Shown in pieces: positions 31,910 through 41,644 of a stretch of DNA of 64,000 nt; positions within the stretch are counted from its first letter, which is position 1, and every line of letters starts with the position of its first letter. The translations under genes were made by a program, and so were the position numbers. Source of the DNA: Massiliimalia timonensis (GTDB taxonomy: Bacteria > Bacillota > Clostridia > Oscillospirales > Ruminococcaceae). The stretch spans positions 124,001 through 188,000 of the forward strand of contig NZ_FYDD01000004.1 of the NCBI RefSeq assembly GCF_900186585.1. Direction: 5' to 3'. The notes under the pieces were generated by a model. It was given only the letters and a program-made list of their open reading frames with translations. It ran no database searches and was not told the DNA's origin.

Positions 31910-31952
31910 TTTTTCCCTTAACTAAGGGAAAAATGCCGCTTTTTAGGCATTT
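31910..31952. repeat. Two tandem palindromes upstream of guaB
   Basis: TTTTTCCCTTA (31910-31920) and TAAGGGAAAAA (31923-31933) form an 11-pair inverted repeat with a two-base loop. AAATGCC / GGCATTT (31931-31952) follows. Neither is followed by a T run. They may end the upstream gene weakly or bind a protein. Confidence 0.5.
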
Positions 31953-32008
31953 GGCGTATTTTACTAAAAAGGCGTATAAAATCTGACAGAATATCTAATT
32001 TTTTTCCA

Positions 32009-33583
<1,575 letters not shown>

Positions 33584-33585
33584 TG

Positions 33586-33622
33586 AAATCCCGCACAACA
33601 AAATTGTTGTGCGGGATTTTTG
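33586..33622 (+). terminator. Terminator of guaB
   Basis: Hairpin ATCCCGCACAACA / TGTTGTGCGGGAT followed by TTTT. Confidence 0.92.
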
Positions 33623-33692
33623 GCGTGTTTTCCAGAATTTTTCTTTGGTTTCCAACAGTTCTGTACACTGCTCCAATCTTTTTACAAATCCT

Positions 33693-33721
33693 TTGACAGG
33701 GGATTCTAAGTTCGATACACT
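33693..33721 (+). promoter_or_regulatory. Promoter of the HAD phosphatase gene
   Basis: TTGACA (33693-33698) and TACACT (33716-33721) with a 17-base spacer, 25 bases before the start codon. Confidence 0.7.
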
Positions 33722-33745
33722 GAAACCAATAAAGGAGGGAACTTC

Positions 33746-34552
33746 ATGGTAAAAATGATCGTATCAGACATGGACGGGACCCTTTTAGACAGCAACAAAA
33801 ATTTTCCGCCTGATTTTGACCAAATATTTCAGGAGCTAAAAAAACGCGGTATCTTATTTGTTGCGGCAAGCGGACGTTCCTACCCGAAACAGCGGGAAAT
33901 TTTTCAGCCATATCTTGAAGACATGTTTTTTATCTGTGATAATGGGGCGAGCATCATCCACCGTGATCAGTGGCTTTACAAAAATACACTGCCGCGGGAA
34001 AAACTGGAAAAGCTTCTCACTGCCTGTGAACAGATCCCCAATATTCTCCCGATCCTCTGTGCCCCGCTTAACTGCTATTACCAGCCCTATTCCCCTGCGT
34101 TCGAGCCATATCTCCGTTCCTATTTTTCAACGGGAAATATCTTAAATGATGTGTATTCTGTTTCTGAACCCATCTTAAAGGTAGCGATCTGTGACCTGCA
34201 AAATGCCGCCGTCAACTCTTATCCAAAGCTAAAACACGAGTTAGACGATGAATTAAACCTTGTTGTTTCCGGTGAATTATGGATGGATGCTATGAATCCA
34301 TTTGTAAATAAAGGGAAAGCACTGCAATTTTTGCAGAAAAAGTTCTCTATTTCCCCTGCTCAAACAATGGTCTTTGGGGATTTCTACAATGACATTGAAA
34401 TGTTGGCCCGGGCTGATTACAGTTTTGTCATGGAAAACGCCAATGACGATATGAAACAATATGGACGCTGGATCGCTCCGTCCAATGACCATTATGGTGT
34501 GACACGGGAAATTTGGAAATACCTTTCCTCTGCAGATTGCTTTTTGACATAA
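33746..34552 (+). CDS. HAD-IIB (Cof-type) phosphatase
   Basis: 268 residues. Motif I DMDGTLLDSN at residues 8-17, motif II AASGRSYPK, a C2 cap, motif III Lys in NKGKALQFLQKK, and motif IV FGDFYNDIEML. Cof-type HAD enzymes dephosphorylate sugar phosphates or flavin-type metabolites; the substrate cannot be read from sequence. AAAGGAGGG precedes the ATG. It is probably monocistronic. Confidence 0.9.
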   Translation: MVKMIVSDMDGTLLDSNKNFPPDFDQIFQELKKRGILFVAASGRSYPKQREIFQPYLEDMFFICDNGASIIHRDQWLYKNTLPREKLEKLLTACEQIPNILPILCAPLNCYYQPYSPAFEPYLRSYFSTGNILNDVYSVSEPILKVAICDLQNAAVNSYPKLKHELDDELNLVVSGELWMDAMNPFVNKGKALQFLQKKFSISPAQTMVFGDFYNDIEMLARADYSFVMENANDDMKQYGRWIAPSNDHYGVTREIWKYLSSADCFLT

Positions 34553-34607
34553 AATATGATAAAATGGCATTAGCTATTAACATGTACTTTTGAAGAGAAG
34601 GGAAATG

Positions 34608-35270
34608 ATGATTATGTTCTGTACAAAGTGTGGAAATAATATGCCAGATGGCGCCGCATTCTGTCCAAAATGCGGTACGGCGGCGAATATTCCTCAGGCA
34701 GCAGAAGCTCAACCTACACAGGGTGTTGGGACACAGGCGCAGGCCCCTGCCGCACCGCAGCCTGAAGCACAGGCACAGCAAAGCGCTCCTCAGCAGCCAA
34801 GCTCCTGGCAGTACCAGCAGGCGCCGACTCCAAACCAAAATCCTGCTCAGCAACAGCCTTCCGGCAGTTGGTCACAGCCTCAAGGAGCTGCTCCCAGCTC
34901 TCCGTCTGTAAGCAATTCTAAGGTATTCCGTGTATTGGCTTATGTTCCAATTTTATTCTGGCTCCCGCTAGCCTTTGACCCTCAGAACCACGACAGCCGG
35001 AAATTCAGCAATCAAGGCTTAATTTTACTGATTCTAAACGCAGGTATTTCGTTAGCCAAATTTTTGATCATTGACATTATTTTGGGTAATACTATTGGTA
35101 ACATATGGAGTCTCTTTGGCGTTTACTCTGTGATCTCTGTGTTATTTAGTATCGTAGTCTGGGTTGTAAGCATATTCTGTTTTGTTTGTATGGTGATTGG
35201 TATCATCAAAGCTGCGCAGGACGAATATTTTGAAATCCCGTTGATCGGAAAATTTACATTGATCAAATAA
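34608..35270 (+). CDS. Zinc-ribbon membrane protein with Gln/Pro/Ala-rich linker
   Basis: 220 residues. An N-terminal zinc ribbon FCTKCGNNMPDGAAFCPKCG has four cysteines. It is followed by a low-complexity linker rich in Gln, Pro and Ala (about 30-95), then two to three hydrophobic segments ending GIIKAAQDEYFEIPLIGKF, like DUF4870-type membrane domains. This layout is common in clostridia; function unknown. The start is chosen for spacing from AAGGG; ATG at 34605 or 34614 are alternatives. A terminator follows. Confidence 0.8.
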   Translation: MIMFCTKCGNNMPDGAAFCPKCGTAANIPQAAEAQPTQGVGTQAQAPAAPQPEAQAQQSAPQQPSSWQYQQAPTPNQNPAQQQPSGSWSQPQGAAPSSPSVSNSKVFRVLAYVPILFWLPLAFDPQNHDSRKFSNQGLILLILNAGISLAKFLIIDIILGNTIGNIWSLFGVYSVISVLFSIVVWVVSIFCFVCMVIGIIKAAQDEYFEIPLIGKFTLIK

Positions 35271-35308
35271 AAAGAATGGTATGGATAAATTCCATACCAT
35301 TCTTTTTT
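35267..35308. terminator. Bidirectional terminator between the zinc-ribbon gene and deoD
   Basis: Hairpin AAGAATGGTATGGA / TCCATACCATTCTT with A and T runs on both sides; it serves both converging genes. Confidence 0.9.
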
Positions 35309-35313
35309 ACTTT

Positions 35314-36024
35314 TTATCCAATCGCCGTTTCCAGCGCCAGTTTCATCATATCTGAAAAGCTCGTCTGCCGATCAGCAGAACTCAACGCCTCTCCGGTAAA
35401 GATATGGTCTGAGATGGTGCAGATACAAAGCGCCTTTTTATGGGCTTGGATCGCATTCAAATATAGAGCGTTTGCTTCCATTTCTACAGCTAAAACACCC
35501 ATGTCGCGCCACTGCTCCTTGCCCTTTCCCCCATCATAGAAAAGGTCTGAACTCAATATATTTCCGGCCTTTACCGGGATCCCTAACCTTTTCGCTGTTT
35601 CCATGGCTTTTACTGCCAGTTCAAAATCACAGATCGGCGCGATCGTCCCCGAAAGACCATATTGTTCTGCATAATTAGAATTTGTGCAGGCGCCTATCCC
35701 CAGCACAACGTCCCTTAGCTTGACATCATCGCCCATACCGCCGGCCGTTCCGATGCGAATAATAGTTTCCACCTCATAAAAATGAAACAGCTCATAGGAG
35801 TAAATCCCCATGGAGGGCATCCCCATGCCACTGCCCATCACTGAAATTCGGTTCCCCTGATAATATCCGGTATATCCCAACATACCGCGGACCTCATTTA
35901 CCAAGACAGCATTCTCTAAAAAATTTTCCGCAATAAACTTCGCGCGAAGCGGGTCGCCGGGCATTAATACAGTTTTTGCAAAATCACCCTGTTTTGCCTG
36001 AATATGCGGGGTCGGTGTATTCAT
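35314..36024 (-). CDS. deoD: Purine-nucleoside phosphorylase (DeoD type)
   Basis: 236 residues, normal for the hexameric type. TPHIQAKQGDFAKTVLMPGDPLRAK, GMGMPSMGIYSYEL, IRIGTAGGMGDDVKLRDVV and VLAVEMEANALY with the nucleoside-binding Glu. It splits purine nucleosides with phosphate for salvage. The C-terminal TGEALSSADRQTSFSDMMKLAL has the catalytic Asp. Single gene with its own start site AAGGA. Confidence 0.96.
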   Translation of the reverse strand: MNTPTPHIQAKQGDFAKTVLMPGDPLRAKFIAENFLENAVLVNEVRGMLGYTGYYQGNRISVMGSGMGMPSMGIYSYELFHFYEVETIIRIGTAGGMGDDVKLRDVVLGIGACTNSNYAEQYGLSGTIAPICDFELAVKAMETAKRLGIPVKAGNILSSDLFYDGGKGKEQWRDMGVLAVEMEANALYLNAIQAHKKALCICTISDHIFTGEALSSADRQTSFSDMMKLALETAIG

Positions 36025-36083
36025 ACTGATCCTTCCTTTTCACGTTTTAGTCATTTTACCACATCCTACTAAGAAACGCAATA

Positions 36084-36341
36084 TCAGAACAGGATAGAAT
36101 CGATCATCATAAAAATAACGCCGGGAATTCCAAACGCCATGGAAAATAGGATCGTAAAGTAATTGATGGCTAAGGAAAGACCGCTCATCTCTAATAAATA
36201 ATGCAGAGGAATTAAAACCGCTACTCCGCTTCCCATTCCAATTAGGCCGCTCGTCCATTTATGAGCTCTTGTTCGATAATACATAATATTGATAATAATA
36301 AATATTATACAAATAGTATATAATAAATTTTGTATATTCAT
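36084..36341 (-). CDS. bofA: BofA-like pro-sigma-K processing inhibitor family protein
   Basis: 85 residues from the ATG at 36341, with GAGGGA upstream. An N-terminal membrane helix (about 5-22), a GLIGMGSGVAVLIP helix, and the C-terminal signature LAINYFTILFSMAFGIPGVIFMM match the BofA family end (N-xxxT ... GiPGv). In Bacillus BofA holds SpoIVFB inactive in the outer forespore membrane. No spoIVFA/B is in view. It suggests a spore-forming lineage. Confidence 0.7.
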   Translation of the reverse strand: MNIQNLLYTICIIFIIINIMYYRTRAHKWTSGLIGMGSGVAVLIPLHYLLEMSGLSLAINYFTILFSMAFGIPGVIFMMIDSILF

Positions 36342-36478
36342 CAAATTCCCTCTTTCCCAATTACTCTCACCTATACTTATGTGCTGAGTTCGGGAAATAT
36401 GTCCACAGTAATTTAGGAATATTTTTTTCAAAACCACATATTCTATCAATAGATTTTTTGCGTAAAGGAGTGGAATCA

Positions 36479-36640
36479 ATGACAGCTTACACCTCTATTG
36501 AAGAAAAATACTGTATTTCTGCCGGGAAAAATGTTGCGATTGAAGTAACGCATCAACAAGATGGTTCTGTAAAGCGATGTTGTTTAAGCCATGCCTGTAA
36601 GAACAGCGCTTCCCCCTGCCGTTTAGAATTTCACAGCTAA
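36479..36640 (+). CDS. Small Cys-containing hypothetical protein
   Basis: 53 residues. AAAGGAG is well spaced before the ATG. Four cysteines follow the first (YCISAGKN, RCCLSHACKNSASPC), giving a C-x4-C-x6-C spacing after the CC pair that could bind metal. No membrane segment. I do not recognise a family. Upstream, GAATATT and CATATTCT (36417-36444) resemble a sigma-E promoter, which with the neighbouring bofA hints at sporulation expression; this is speculative. Confidence 0.55.
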   Translation: MTAYTSIEEKYCISAGKNVAIEVTHQQDGSVKRCCLSHACKNSASPCRLEFHS

Positions 36641-36656
36641 AAATGGAATAGGCTTT

Positions 36657-36802
36657 CTAAATAATTTGATATGACCGTGCTATGCATAAACAAACTGTCT
36701 TCCCCCAACCAAATGGTTAATTATTTGGTTCGTTTTCTTCGATTTTTTTTGATCATCGCGAAGGAGCGTCCCGTCAAGGTCGGACACATATAATGTACTC
36801 AT
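36657..36802 (-). pseudogene. Remnant of a HAD-family phosphatase gene
   Basis: A strong site GGAGGAATAAA and ATG at 36802 open MSTLYVSDLDGTLLRDDQ, the motif I end of a HAD (Cof-type) hydrolase. The frame continues KTNQIINHLV and stops at 36680 after VYA. One base out of frame the sequence gives ARSYQ, so the expected YATARS motif is broken by a one-base loss. The remaining two hundred or so codons are absent; the sequence ends beside the 53-residue gene. A clear decayed 5' fragment. Confidence 0.85.
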
Positions 36803-36842
36803 TTTATTCCTCCTTGGCTTTCATTATAACATTTATCAATAG

Positions 36843-36873
36843 AAAACCCTGAGAAAAATTTCTCAGGGTTTTC
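36843..36873 (-). terminator. Terminator of serS
   Basis: Hairpin AAAACCCTGAGAAA / TTTCTCAGGGTTTT just after the serS stop. Confidence 0.9.
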
Positions 36874-36881
36874 TGGTTTCA

Positions 36882-38162
36882 TTACCGAATCGCTTCTTTT
36901 CCACCCATGTACATCTGCAGTGCTTCTGGGATCGCAACCGATCCATCCGCCTGCAAATTATTTTCCAAAAATGCGATCAGCATTCTCGGCGGTGCGACGA
37001 CCGTATTATTCAGGGTGTGTGCAAAATAATTTCCTTTTTCCTTATTCTTGACCCGGATCCCCAAACGGCGCGCCTGTGCATCTCCTAAATTAGAGCAGCT
37101 TCCCACCTCAAAATATTTTTTCTGTCTTGGGGACCATGCTTCTACATCAATGCTCTTTACCTTCAAATCAGCCAGATCGCCGGAGCAGCACTCTAACGTT
37201 CTTACCGGAATATCTAATGTGCGGAAAAAATCAACGGTATTCTGGTACAGCTTTGTAAACCAGTCTGCGCTTTCCTCCGGCTTGCAAACTACGATCATTT
37301 CCTGCTTTTCAAATTGGTGGATCCGGTATACACCTCTTTCTTCGATCCCGTGCGCCCCTACTTCTTTCCGGAAGCAGGGAGAATAGCTGGTCAGGCATTT
37401 TGGCAGGCTATCCTCTTCCAAAGTTGTGTCTATAAATTTTCCAATCATGGAATGTTCACTGGTGCCGATCAGATATAGGTCCTCCCCTTCGATCTTGTAC
37501 ATCATATTTTCCATTTCTGAAAAACTCATCACTCCGTTTACCACGTTGCTACGGATCATAAATGGCGGGATATAGTAGGTAAAGCCCCGGTCAATCATAA
37601 AATCACGCGCATAGGATAGGATCGCAGAATGAAGCCGCGCAATATCTCCGCATAGGTAGTAAAAGCCGTTTCCGCTGGTTTTTCTCGCACTGTCTAAATC
37701 AATACCGTTCAGCCGTTCCATAATATCGACATGGTAAGGCACTTCATAATCCGGCACAACAGGCTCTCCAAAGCGTTCCACTTCCACATTTTCACTGTCG
37801 TCTTTTCCAATTGGAACCGACGGGTCAATGATATTTGGGATCACCATCATCCGTTTTTTTACTTCTTCCGCCAACACTTCCTCTTTTTGCTCCAGTTCAG
37901 AAAGCTCTGCGGCCATATCGGTGACCTGTTTTTTCACCTGTTCCGCTTCTTCTTTCTTACCTTGCGCCATCAGTCCACCAATTTGGCGGCTAATCGTATT
38001 TCTTTGGCTTCTCAGATAGTCACAGCGTGTTTTCGCATCCCGGAACTGCTGGTCTAGATCGATCACTTCATCAACAAGCGGCAATTTTTCATCCTGAAAT
38101 TTCTTTTTGATGTTTTCCTTTACGATCTCCGGATTTGTTCTTACAAATTTAATGTCTAACAT
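36882..38162 (-). CDS. serS: Serine--tRNA ligase
   Basis: 426 residues. N-terminal tRNA-binding coiled coil (about 30-105), then the class II core with SGNGFYYLCGDIARLHSAIL, LIGTSEHSMIG, motif 2 CFRKEVGAHGIEERGVYRIHQFEKQEM, and motif 3 LNNTVVAPPRMLIAFLEN. Charges tRNA-Ser. No T-box is seen upstream. It follows parB after 31 bases and ends the noc/parAB transcript side. Confidence 0.97.
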   Translation of the reverse strand: MLDIKFVRTNPEIVKENIKKKFQDEKLPLVDEVIDLDQQFRDAKTRCDYLRSQRNTISRQIGGLMAQGKKEEAEQVKKQVTDMAAELSELEQKEEVLAEEVKKRMMVIPNIIDPSVPIGKDDSENVEVERFGEPVVPDYEVPYHVDIMERLNGIDLDSARKTSGNGFYYLCGDIARLHSAILSYARDFMIDRGFTYYIPPFMIRSNVVNGVMSFSEMENMMYKIEGEDLYLIGTSEHSMIGKFIDTTLEEDSLPKCLTSYSPCFRKEVGAHGIEERGVYRIHQFEKQEMIVVCKPEESADWFTKLYQNTVDFFRTLDIPVRTLECCSGDLADLKVKSIDVEAWSPRQKKYFEVGSCSNLGDAQARRLGIRVKNKEKGNYFAHTLNNTVVAPPRMLIAFLENNLQADGSVAIPEALQMYMGGKEAIR

Positions 38163-38193
38163 TCTTTCTTTCCCCTTTATCCTGTTTACTCTA

Positions 38194-39057
38194 TTATTGA
38201 TTTTCCCCGGTCAGCTTTTGGGCAATTTCTTTCAGATCGGTTTCATCATAAAATTCAATTACCAACTTTGATTTTTTTCTGCCCTTTTCAATGGCGATCT
38301 TCCGTCCCAACGCGGTTGTCAGCGCCAGTTGCATTTCAGAAAAATACTTATCCTTTGCTACAAAATCTGCCGGTTTTTCTTCCTTTTGTTTTTCGCTGCT
38401 TTTTTTCACCAGTTTTTCAACTGCCCGTACATTTAATCCCTCGTCTGCCACTCTTTTTGCAAGTGATACCATCTGTTCGGGTTCTTCTAACGATAAGATC
38501 GCCCTGGCATGTCCGGAGGACAGCGAGCCGTCCCGTACCATGTCCAGCACCTCCTCAGGAAGATTTAACAGCCTTAAGGAATTTGCGATTGCCGGGCGTG
38601 ATTTCCCCACGCTTTTGGACACAGCATCCTGCGTAAAATCATATTTTTCCATCAGTTCCTGGTATCCCAGCGCTTCTTCTACAGGGTTTAAATCCTCCCG
38701 CTGTAAATTTTCGATCAGTGCGATCTCCATTGTTTCCGTATCCGTAAGCTCTTTGATTACGGCGGGAACTTCATTCAGCCCTGCCATCCGGCTGGCACGG
38801 TAACGCCTTTCCCCCGCAACGATCTGATACCCTCCGGCGGTCAGCGGCCGCAGTACCAGCGGCTGTATGATTCCGTGCTCCCGAATAGAATCCGCAAGCT
38901 GTTCCAGTGCCGTTTGGTCGAAATCCCGTCTGGGCTGATTTTTATTTGGCTCGATCTCACTGATTTTTATCAGTTCTACCCCGCTTGCGGAAACAGCTGT
39001 ATTGTTATCCTCAAATAAGGCTTCCAAGCCTTTTCCTAAGCCTTTTTTTCTTGCCAT
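38194..39057 (-). CDS. parB: Chromosome partitioning protein ParB (Spo0J)
   Basis: 287 residues. GLGKGLEALFEDN at the start, the ParB CTPase domain with NQPRRDFDQTALEQLADSI, VAGERRYRASRMAGL and ENLQREDLNPVEEALGYQEL, the helix-turn-helix with KSVGKSRPAIANSLRLLNLP, and a C-terminal dimerisation region. ParB loads at parS and spreads as a CTP-dependent clamp. It follows parA after 11 bases. Two perfect parS sites lie in the window. Confidence 0.97.
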   Translation of the reverse strand: MARKKGLGKGLEALFEDNNTAVSASGVELIKISEIEPNKNQPRRDFDQTALEQLADSIREHGIIQPLVLRPLTAGGYQIVAGERRYRASRMAGLNEVPAVIKELTDTETMEIALIENLQREDLNPVEEALGYQELMEKYDFTQDAVSKSVGKSRPAIANSLRLLNLPEEVLDMVRDGSLSSGHARAILSLEEPEQMVSLAKRVADEGLNVRAVEKLVKKSSEKQKEEKPADFVAKDKYFSEMQLALTTALGRKIAIEKGRKKSKLVIEFYDETDLKEIAQKLTGENQ

Positions 39058-39068
39058 CTTGCCCTCCG

Positions 39069-39842
39069 TTATCCTCTGTTTCTATTTTGTTTTATCATTT
39101 CATGCGCCAAATCTAAATATGCCTTTGTCCCTTTCGAGCCTTTGTCATAGTAAATGACCGGCTGGCCAAAGCTTGGCGCCTCTGATAACCGCACATTGCG
39201 CGGTATCACTGTTTTATATACTTTCTTTTGAAAAAACTTTTTCACTTCGTCCAATACTTGGATCGTCAGGTTTAGACGTCCGTCATACATTGTCAAAAGG
39301 ACCCCTTCCACATCAATGGTCGGGTTATACATTTTTTTGACCTGCCGTATCGTAGCCATCAGCTGGGATAGCCCCTCCAAAGCATAGTACTCACACTGGA
39401 TCGGAATCAAAACCGTATCACAAACAGTCAGTGCATTGAGCGTGATCAGCCCAAGAGATGGCGGACAGTCTATAATAATAAAATCAAAGTCTTCTTTAAC
39501 CCCTACCAATGCCTTTTTCATAATATTGATACGGTCCGGGATCTCCACCAGCTCGATCTCCGCACCGGCAAGCTCCATATTCGCAGGAATCAGACTGAGC
39601 CGGTCAAATTTTGTGGCAATCATTACTTCACTTGCCTTTTTTCCGCCAATAATCATATCGTAGGAGGAAAGCTCCACATCCCGTTTGCTGAATCCCAATC
39701 CGCTAGTGGCATTTCCCTGTGGGTCAATGTCCACCAACAGCGTTTTTTTCTTCAGCTTTCCCAATGCAGCCGCAATATTTACAGCGGAGGTCGTTTTTCC
39801 GACTCCGCCTTTTTGATTTGCAATCGCAATGATTTTTCCCAT
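39069..39842 (-). CDS. parA: Chromosome partitioning ATPase ParA (Soj)
   Basis: 257 residues. Deviant Walker [21 protein letters not shown] at the N-terminus, [16 protein letters not shown], Walker [21 protein letters not shown], and [17 protein letters not shown] near the end. It binds DNA nonspecifically and with ParB drives origin separation and regulates DnaA in Bacillus. Upstream are a terminator for noc and a parS site, so it may have its own promoter in that gap. Confidence 0.97.
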   Translation of the reverse strand: MGKIIAIANQKGGVGKTTSAVNIAAALGKLKKKTLLVDIDPQGNATSGLGFSKRDVELSSYDMIIGGKKASEVMIATKFDRLSLIPANMELAGAEIELVEIPDRINIMKKALVGVKEDFDFIIIDCPPSLGLITLNALTVCDTVLIPIQCEYYALEGLSQLMATIRQVKKMYNPTIDVEGVLLTMYDGRLNLTIQVLDEVKKFFQKKVYKTVIPRNVRLSEAPSFGQPVIYYDKGSKGTKAYLDLAHEMIKQNRNRG

Positions 39843-39938
39843 AACACAGTCCTTTTAAACGTATTTTCTTTTTTTATATTGTTGATTATTTTTATTATAT
39901 CACAATTATTCTTCTTTTTAAACCTTTTCTTGATAAAA

Positions 39939-39954
39939 TGTTTCACGTGAAACA
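39939..39954. other. parS site 1
   Basis: Perfect palindrome TGTTTCACGTGAAACA, the Spo0J/ParB site of Firmicutes, between noc and parA. Confidence 0.95.
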
Positions 39955-39956
39955 TA

Positions 39957-39992
39957 ATAAAAAAAGAGCGGAGAAATTCCGCTCTTTTTAAT
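39957..39992 (-). terminator. Terminator of noc
   Basis: Hairpin AAAGAGCGGA / TCCGCTCTTT with A/T runs, right after the noc stop and before parS. Confidence 0.88.
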
Positions 39993-39999
39993 AAAAAAA

Positions 40000-40806
40000 T
40001 TATACCACTTTTTTTCGCTTTGGGATTTTGATCACATACTCTATGTAAGAATCTTCGTCAATTTTTTTAGCAGTTGCCGGAATCCCCGCAGATTTCATCA
40101 CCGTGATCGCTTTATTGATTGTATTGATAAACAGCCGCACATCTTTTATGATTGGAATATATTTTTTGTGGTGTTTTACCTCATTCATATTTTCAATATA
40201 TTTTTCCGTCTGCGCAACATTCCATTCATTTTCCGCTGCCTGATAAATCGTTTCTAAACGCTTTTGCGGATCTGCGACCTTTAAAAGCGCCCTGGCATGC
40301 CGCTCTGTCAAATGGTAACGGATGATCAACTCCTGTTCCTCTTCTGACAACCTTAATATTCGCAGCCTATTCGCTACCGTGGATTGAGCAATCCCAAGCT
40401 TTACTGCGGCTTCTTCCTGTGTGATATTCCATTCATGAATCAAATTCTTAAGCGCAGACGCCTGTTCAAACATATTTAAGTCTTCCCGGTGAAGGTTTTC
40501 GATCATGGATAGAATCGCCGACTCGCGTTCTGATTTTTCTATCACTATACTTTCAATCTTTTCTTTTCCAAGCATTCTGCAAGCACGCAGTCTTCGTTCC
40601 CCCGAAATCAATTCATAATAACCCTTATAACTTTTCCGAACTGTAATTGGCTGTAACAGCCCATTTTCCCGGATACTATCTGCTAAGATTGTCAGCTGCT
40701 GCTGATCAAAAACGGTTCTTGGCTGGGCAGGATTTGTCCTGATCTCTCCGATATCCAATAAAACGACCCGGTTCACAACCTTGTCCTTTTTTAACGTCAA
40801 CTGCAT
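40000..40806 (-). CDS. noc: Nucleoid occlusion protein Noc (ParB paralogue)
   Basis: 268 residues. ParB-type N-terminal domain (NPAQPRTVFDQQQLTILADSI, ISGERRLRACRML, ENLHREDLNMFEQA) and helix-turn-helix (AVKLGIAQSTVANRLRIL), with a C-terminal part unlike ParB. Its location between rsmG and parA is that of Bacillus noc. Noc binds its own DNA sites and blocks division over the chromosome. A 22-base palindrome lies directly upstream of its ribosome site. Confidence 0.88.
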   Translation of the reverse strand: MQLTLKKDKVVNRVVLLDIGEIRTNPAQPRTVFDQQQLTILADSIRENGLLQPITVRKSYKGYYELISGERRLRACRMLGKEKIESIVIEKSERESAILSMIENLHREDLNMFEQASALKNLIHEWNITQEEAAVKLGIAQSTVANRLRILRLSEEEQELIIRYHLTERHARALLKVADPQKRLETIYQAAENEWNVAQTEKYIENMNEVKHHKKYIPIIKDVRLFINTINKAITVMKSAGIPATAKKIDEDSYIEYVIKIPKRKKVV

Positions 40807-40821
40807 TTTCTATTCCTCCTT

Positions 40822-40843
40822 ATTCAGGAAATATTTCCTGAAT
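40822..40843. repeat. Perfect 22-base palindrome upstream of noc
   Basis: ATTCAGGAAAT followed directly by ATTTCCTGAAT, 16 bases before the noc start. Its half-site GGAAAT/ATTTCC equals the half-site of the Bacillus Noc box but in inverted order. Candidate operator. Confidence 0.6.
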
Positions 40844-40930
40844 TAAGAATAACATAGAAACAAGGAAATTTCCAGTATTTTCCATTTTCAAAAAATTCTG
40901 GAATTTTACATTTATTTACATATTTTACTA

Positions 40931-41644
40931 TTATTGAATAGGTGCTTTCTTCATTTTTGCTGTGTTTCTAGGGAATTTTGTCGGAGTTTGCGATATTTTT
41001 TCTATGATTACAATGGCTCGTTTATTTTCATCCGGTAATTCGTATTTTTTAATTTCCCTAATACGTCCACCCATACATACGATCGCTTTCTCAGCTTCCT
41101 TTAACTCCTTTTCTATTTCATAGCCTTTCAAGGAAGCGAAAACGCCGCCGACCTTGACAAATGGCAGACAATATTCACTTAATTCCCGAAGATGTGCAAC
41201 AGCCCGGGCTGTTGCAATATCAAATTGTTCCCGGAAATCCGGTTTTTTCCCAAATTCCTCTGCACGGGCATGCACACATACTGTGTCTTGTTCCAGTCTT
41301 CCCGCCACTTCTTCCAAAAATAGAATACGTTTATTAAGGCTATCCAATAAGGTAAGGGATAAGTCATCCCTCAGAATCTTACAGGGTACCGAGGGAAACC
41401 CCGCTCCAGTACCCACATCGATCATCGTACTTCTCTGTTTCACCTCTACAGCCTTTAACAGCAAAACACTGTCTAAAAAATGCTTGATGCAGATGTCCGT
41501 TGGTTCTACGATCGAGGTCAGGTTTATTTTTTCATTCCAGGATACCAAAAGCGCCGCATATTGGTCAAACTTTGCAAGCATTTCCTCTGTAAGGGAAAAC
41601 CCCTCATCCTCCAGCAGATTCTTTAAATATAATTTATCAATCAT
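40931..41644 (-). CDS. rsmG: 16S rRNA (guanine527-N7)-methyltransferase RsmG
   Basis: 237 residues. [26 protein letters not shown], the SAM motif [33 protein letters not shown] and [27 protein letters not shown]. It methylates G527 of 16S rRNA. Its start overlaps the mnmG stop by eight bases, the classical gidA-gidB order. Confidence 0.96.
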   Translation of the reverse strand: MIDKLYLKNLLEDEGFSLTEEMLAKFDQYAALLVSWNEKINLTSIVEPTDICIKHFLDSVLLLKAVEVKQRSTMIDVGTGAGFPSVPCKILRDDLSLTLLDSLNKRILFLEEVAGRLEQDTVCVHARAEEFGKKPDFREQFDIATARAVAHLRELSEYCLPFVKVGGVFASLKGYEIEKELKEAEKAIVCMGGRIREIKKYELPDENKRAIVIIEKISQTPTKFPRNTAKMKKAPIQ

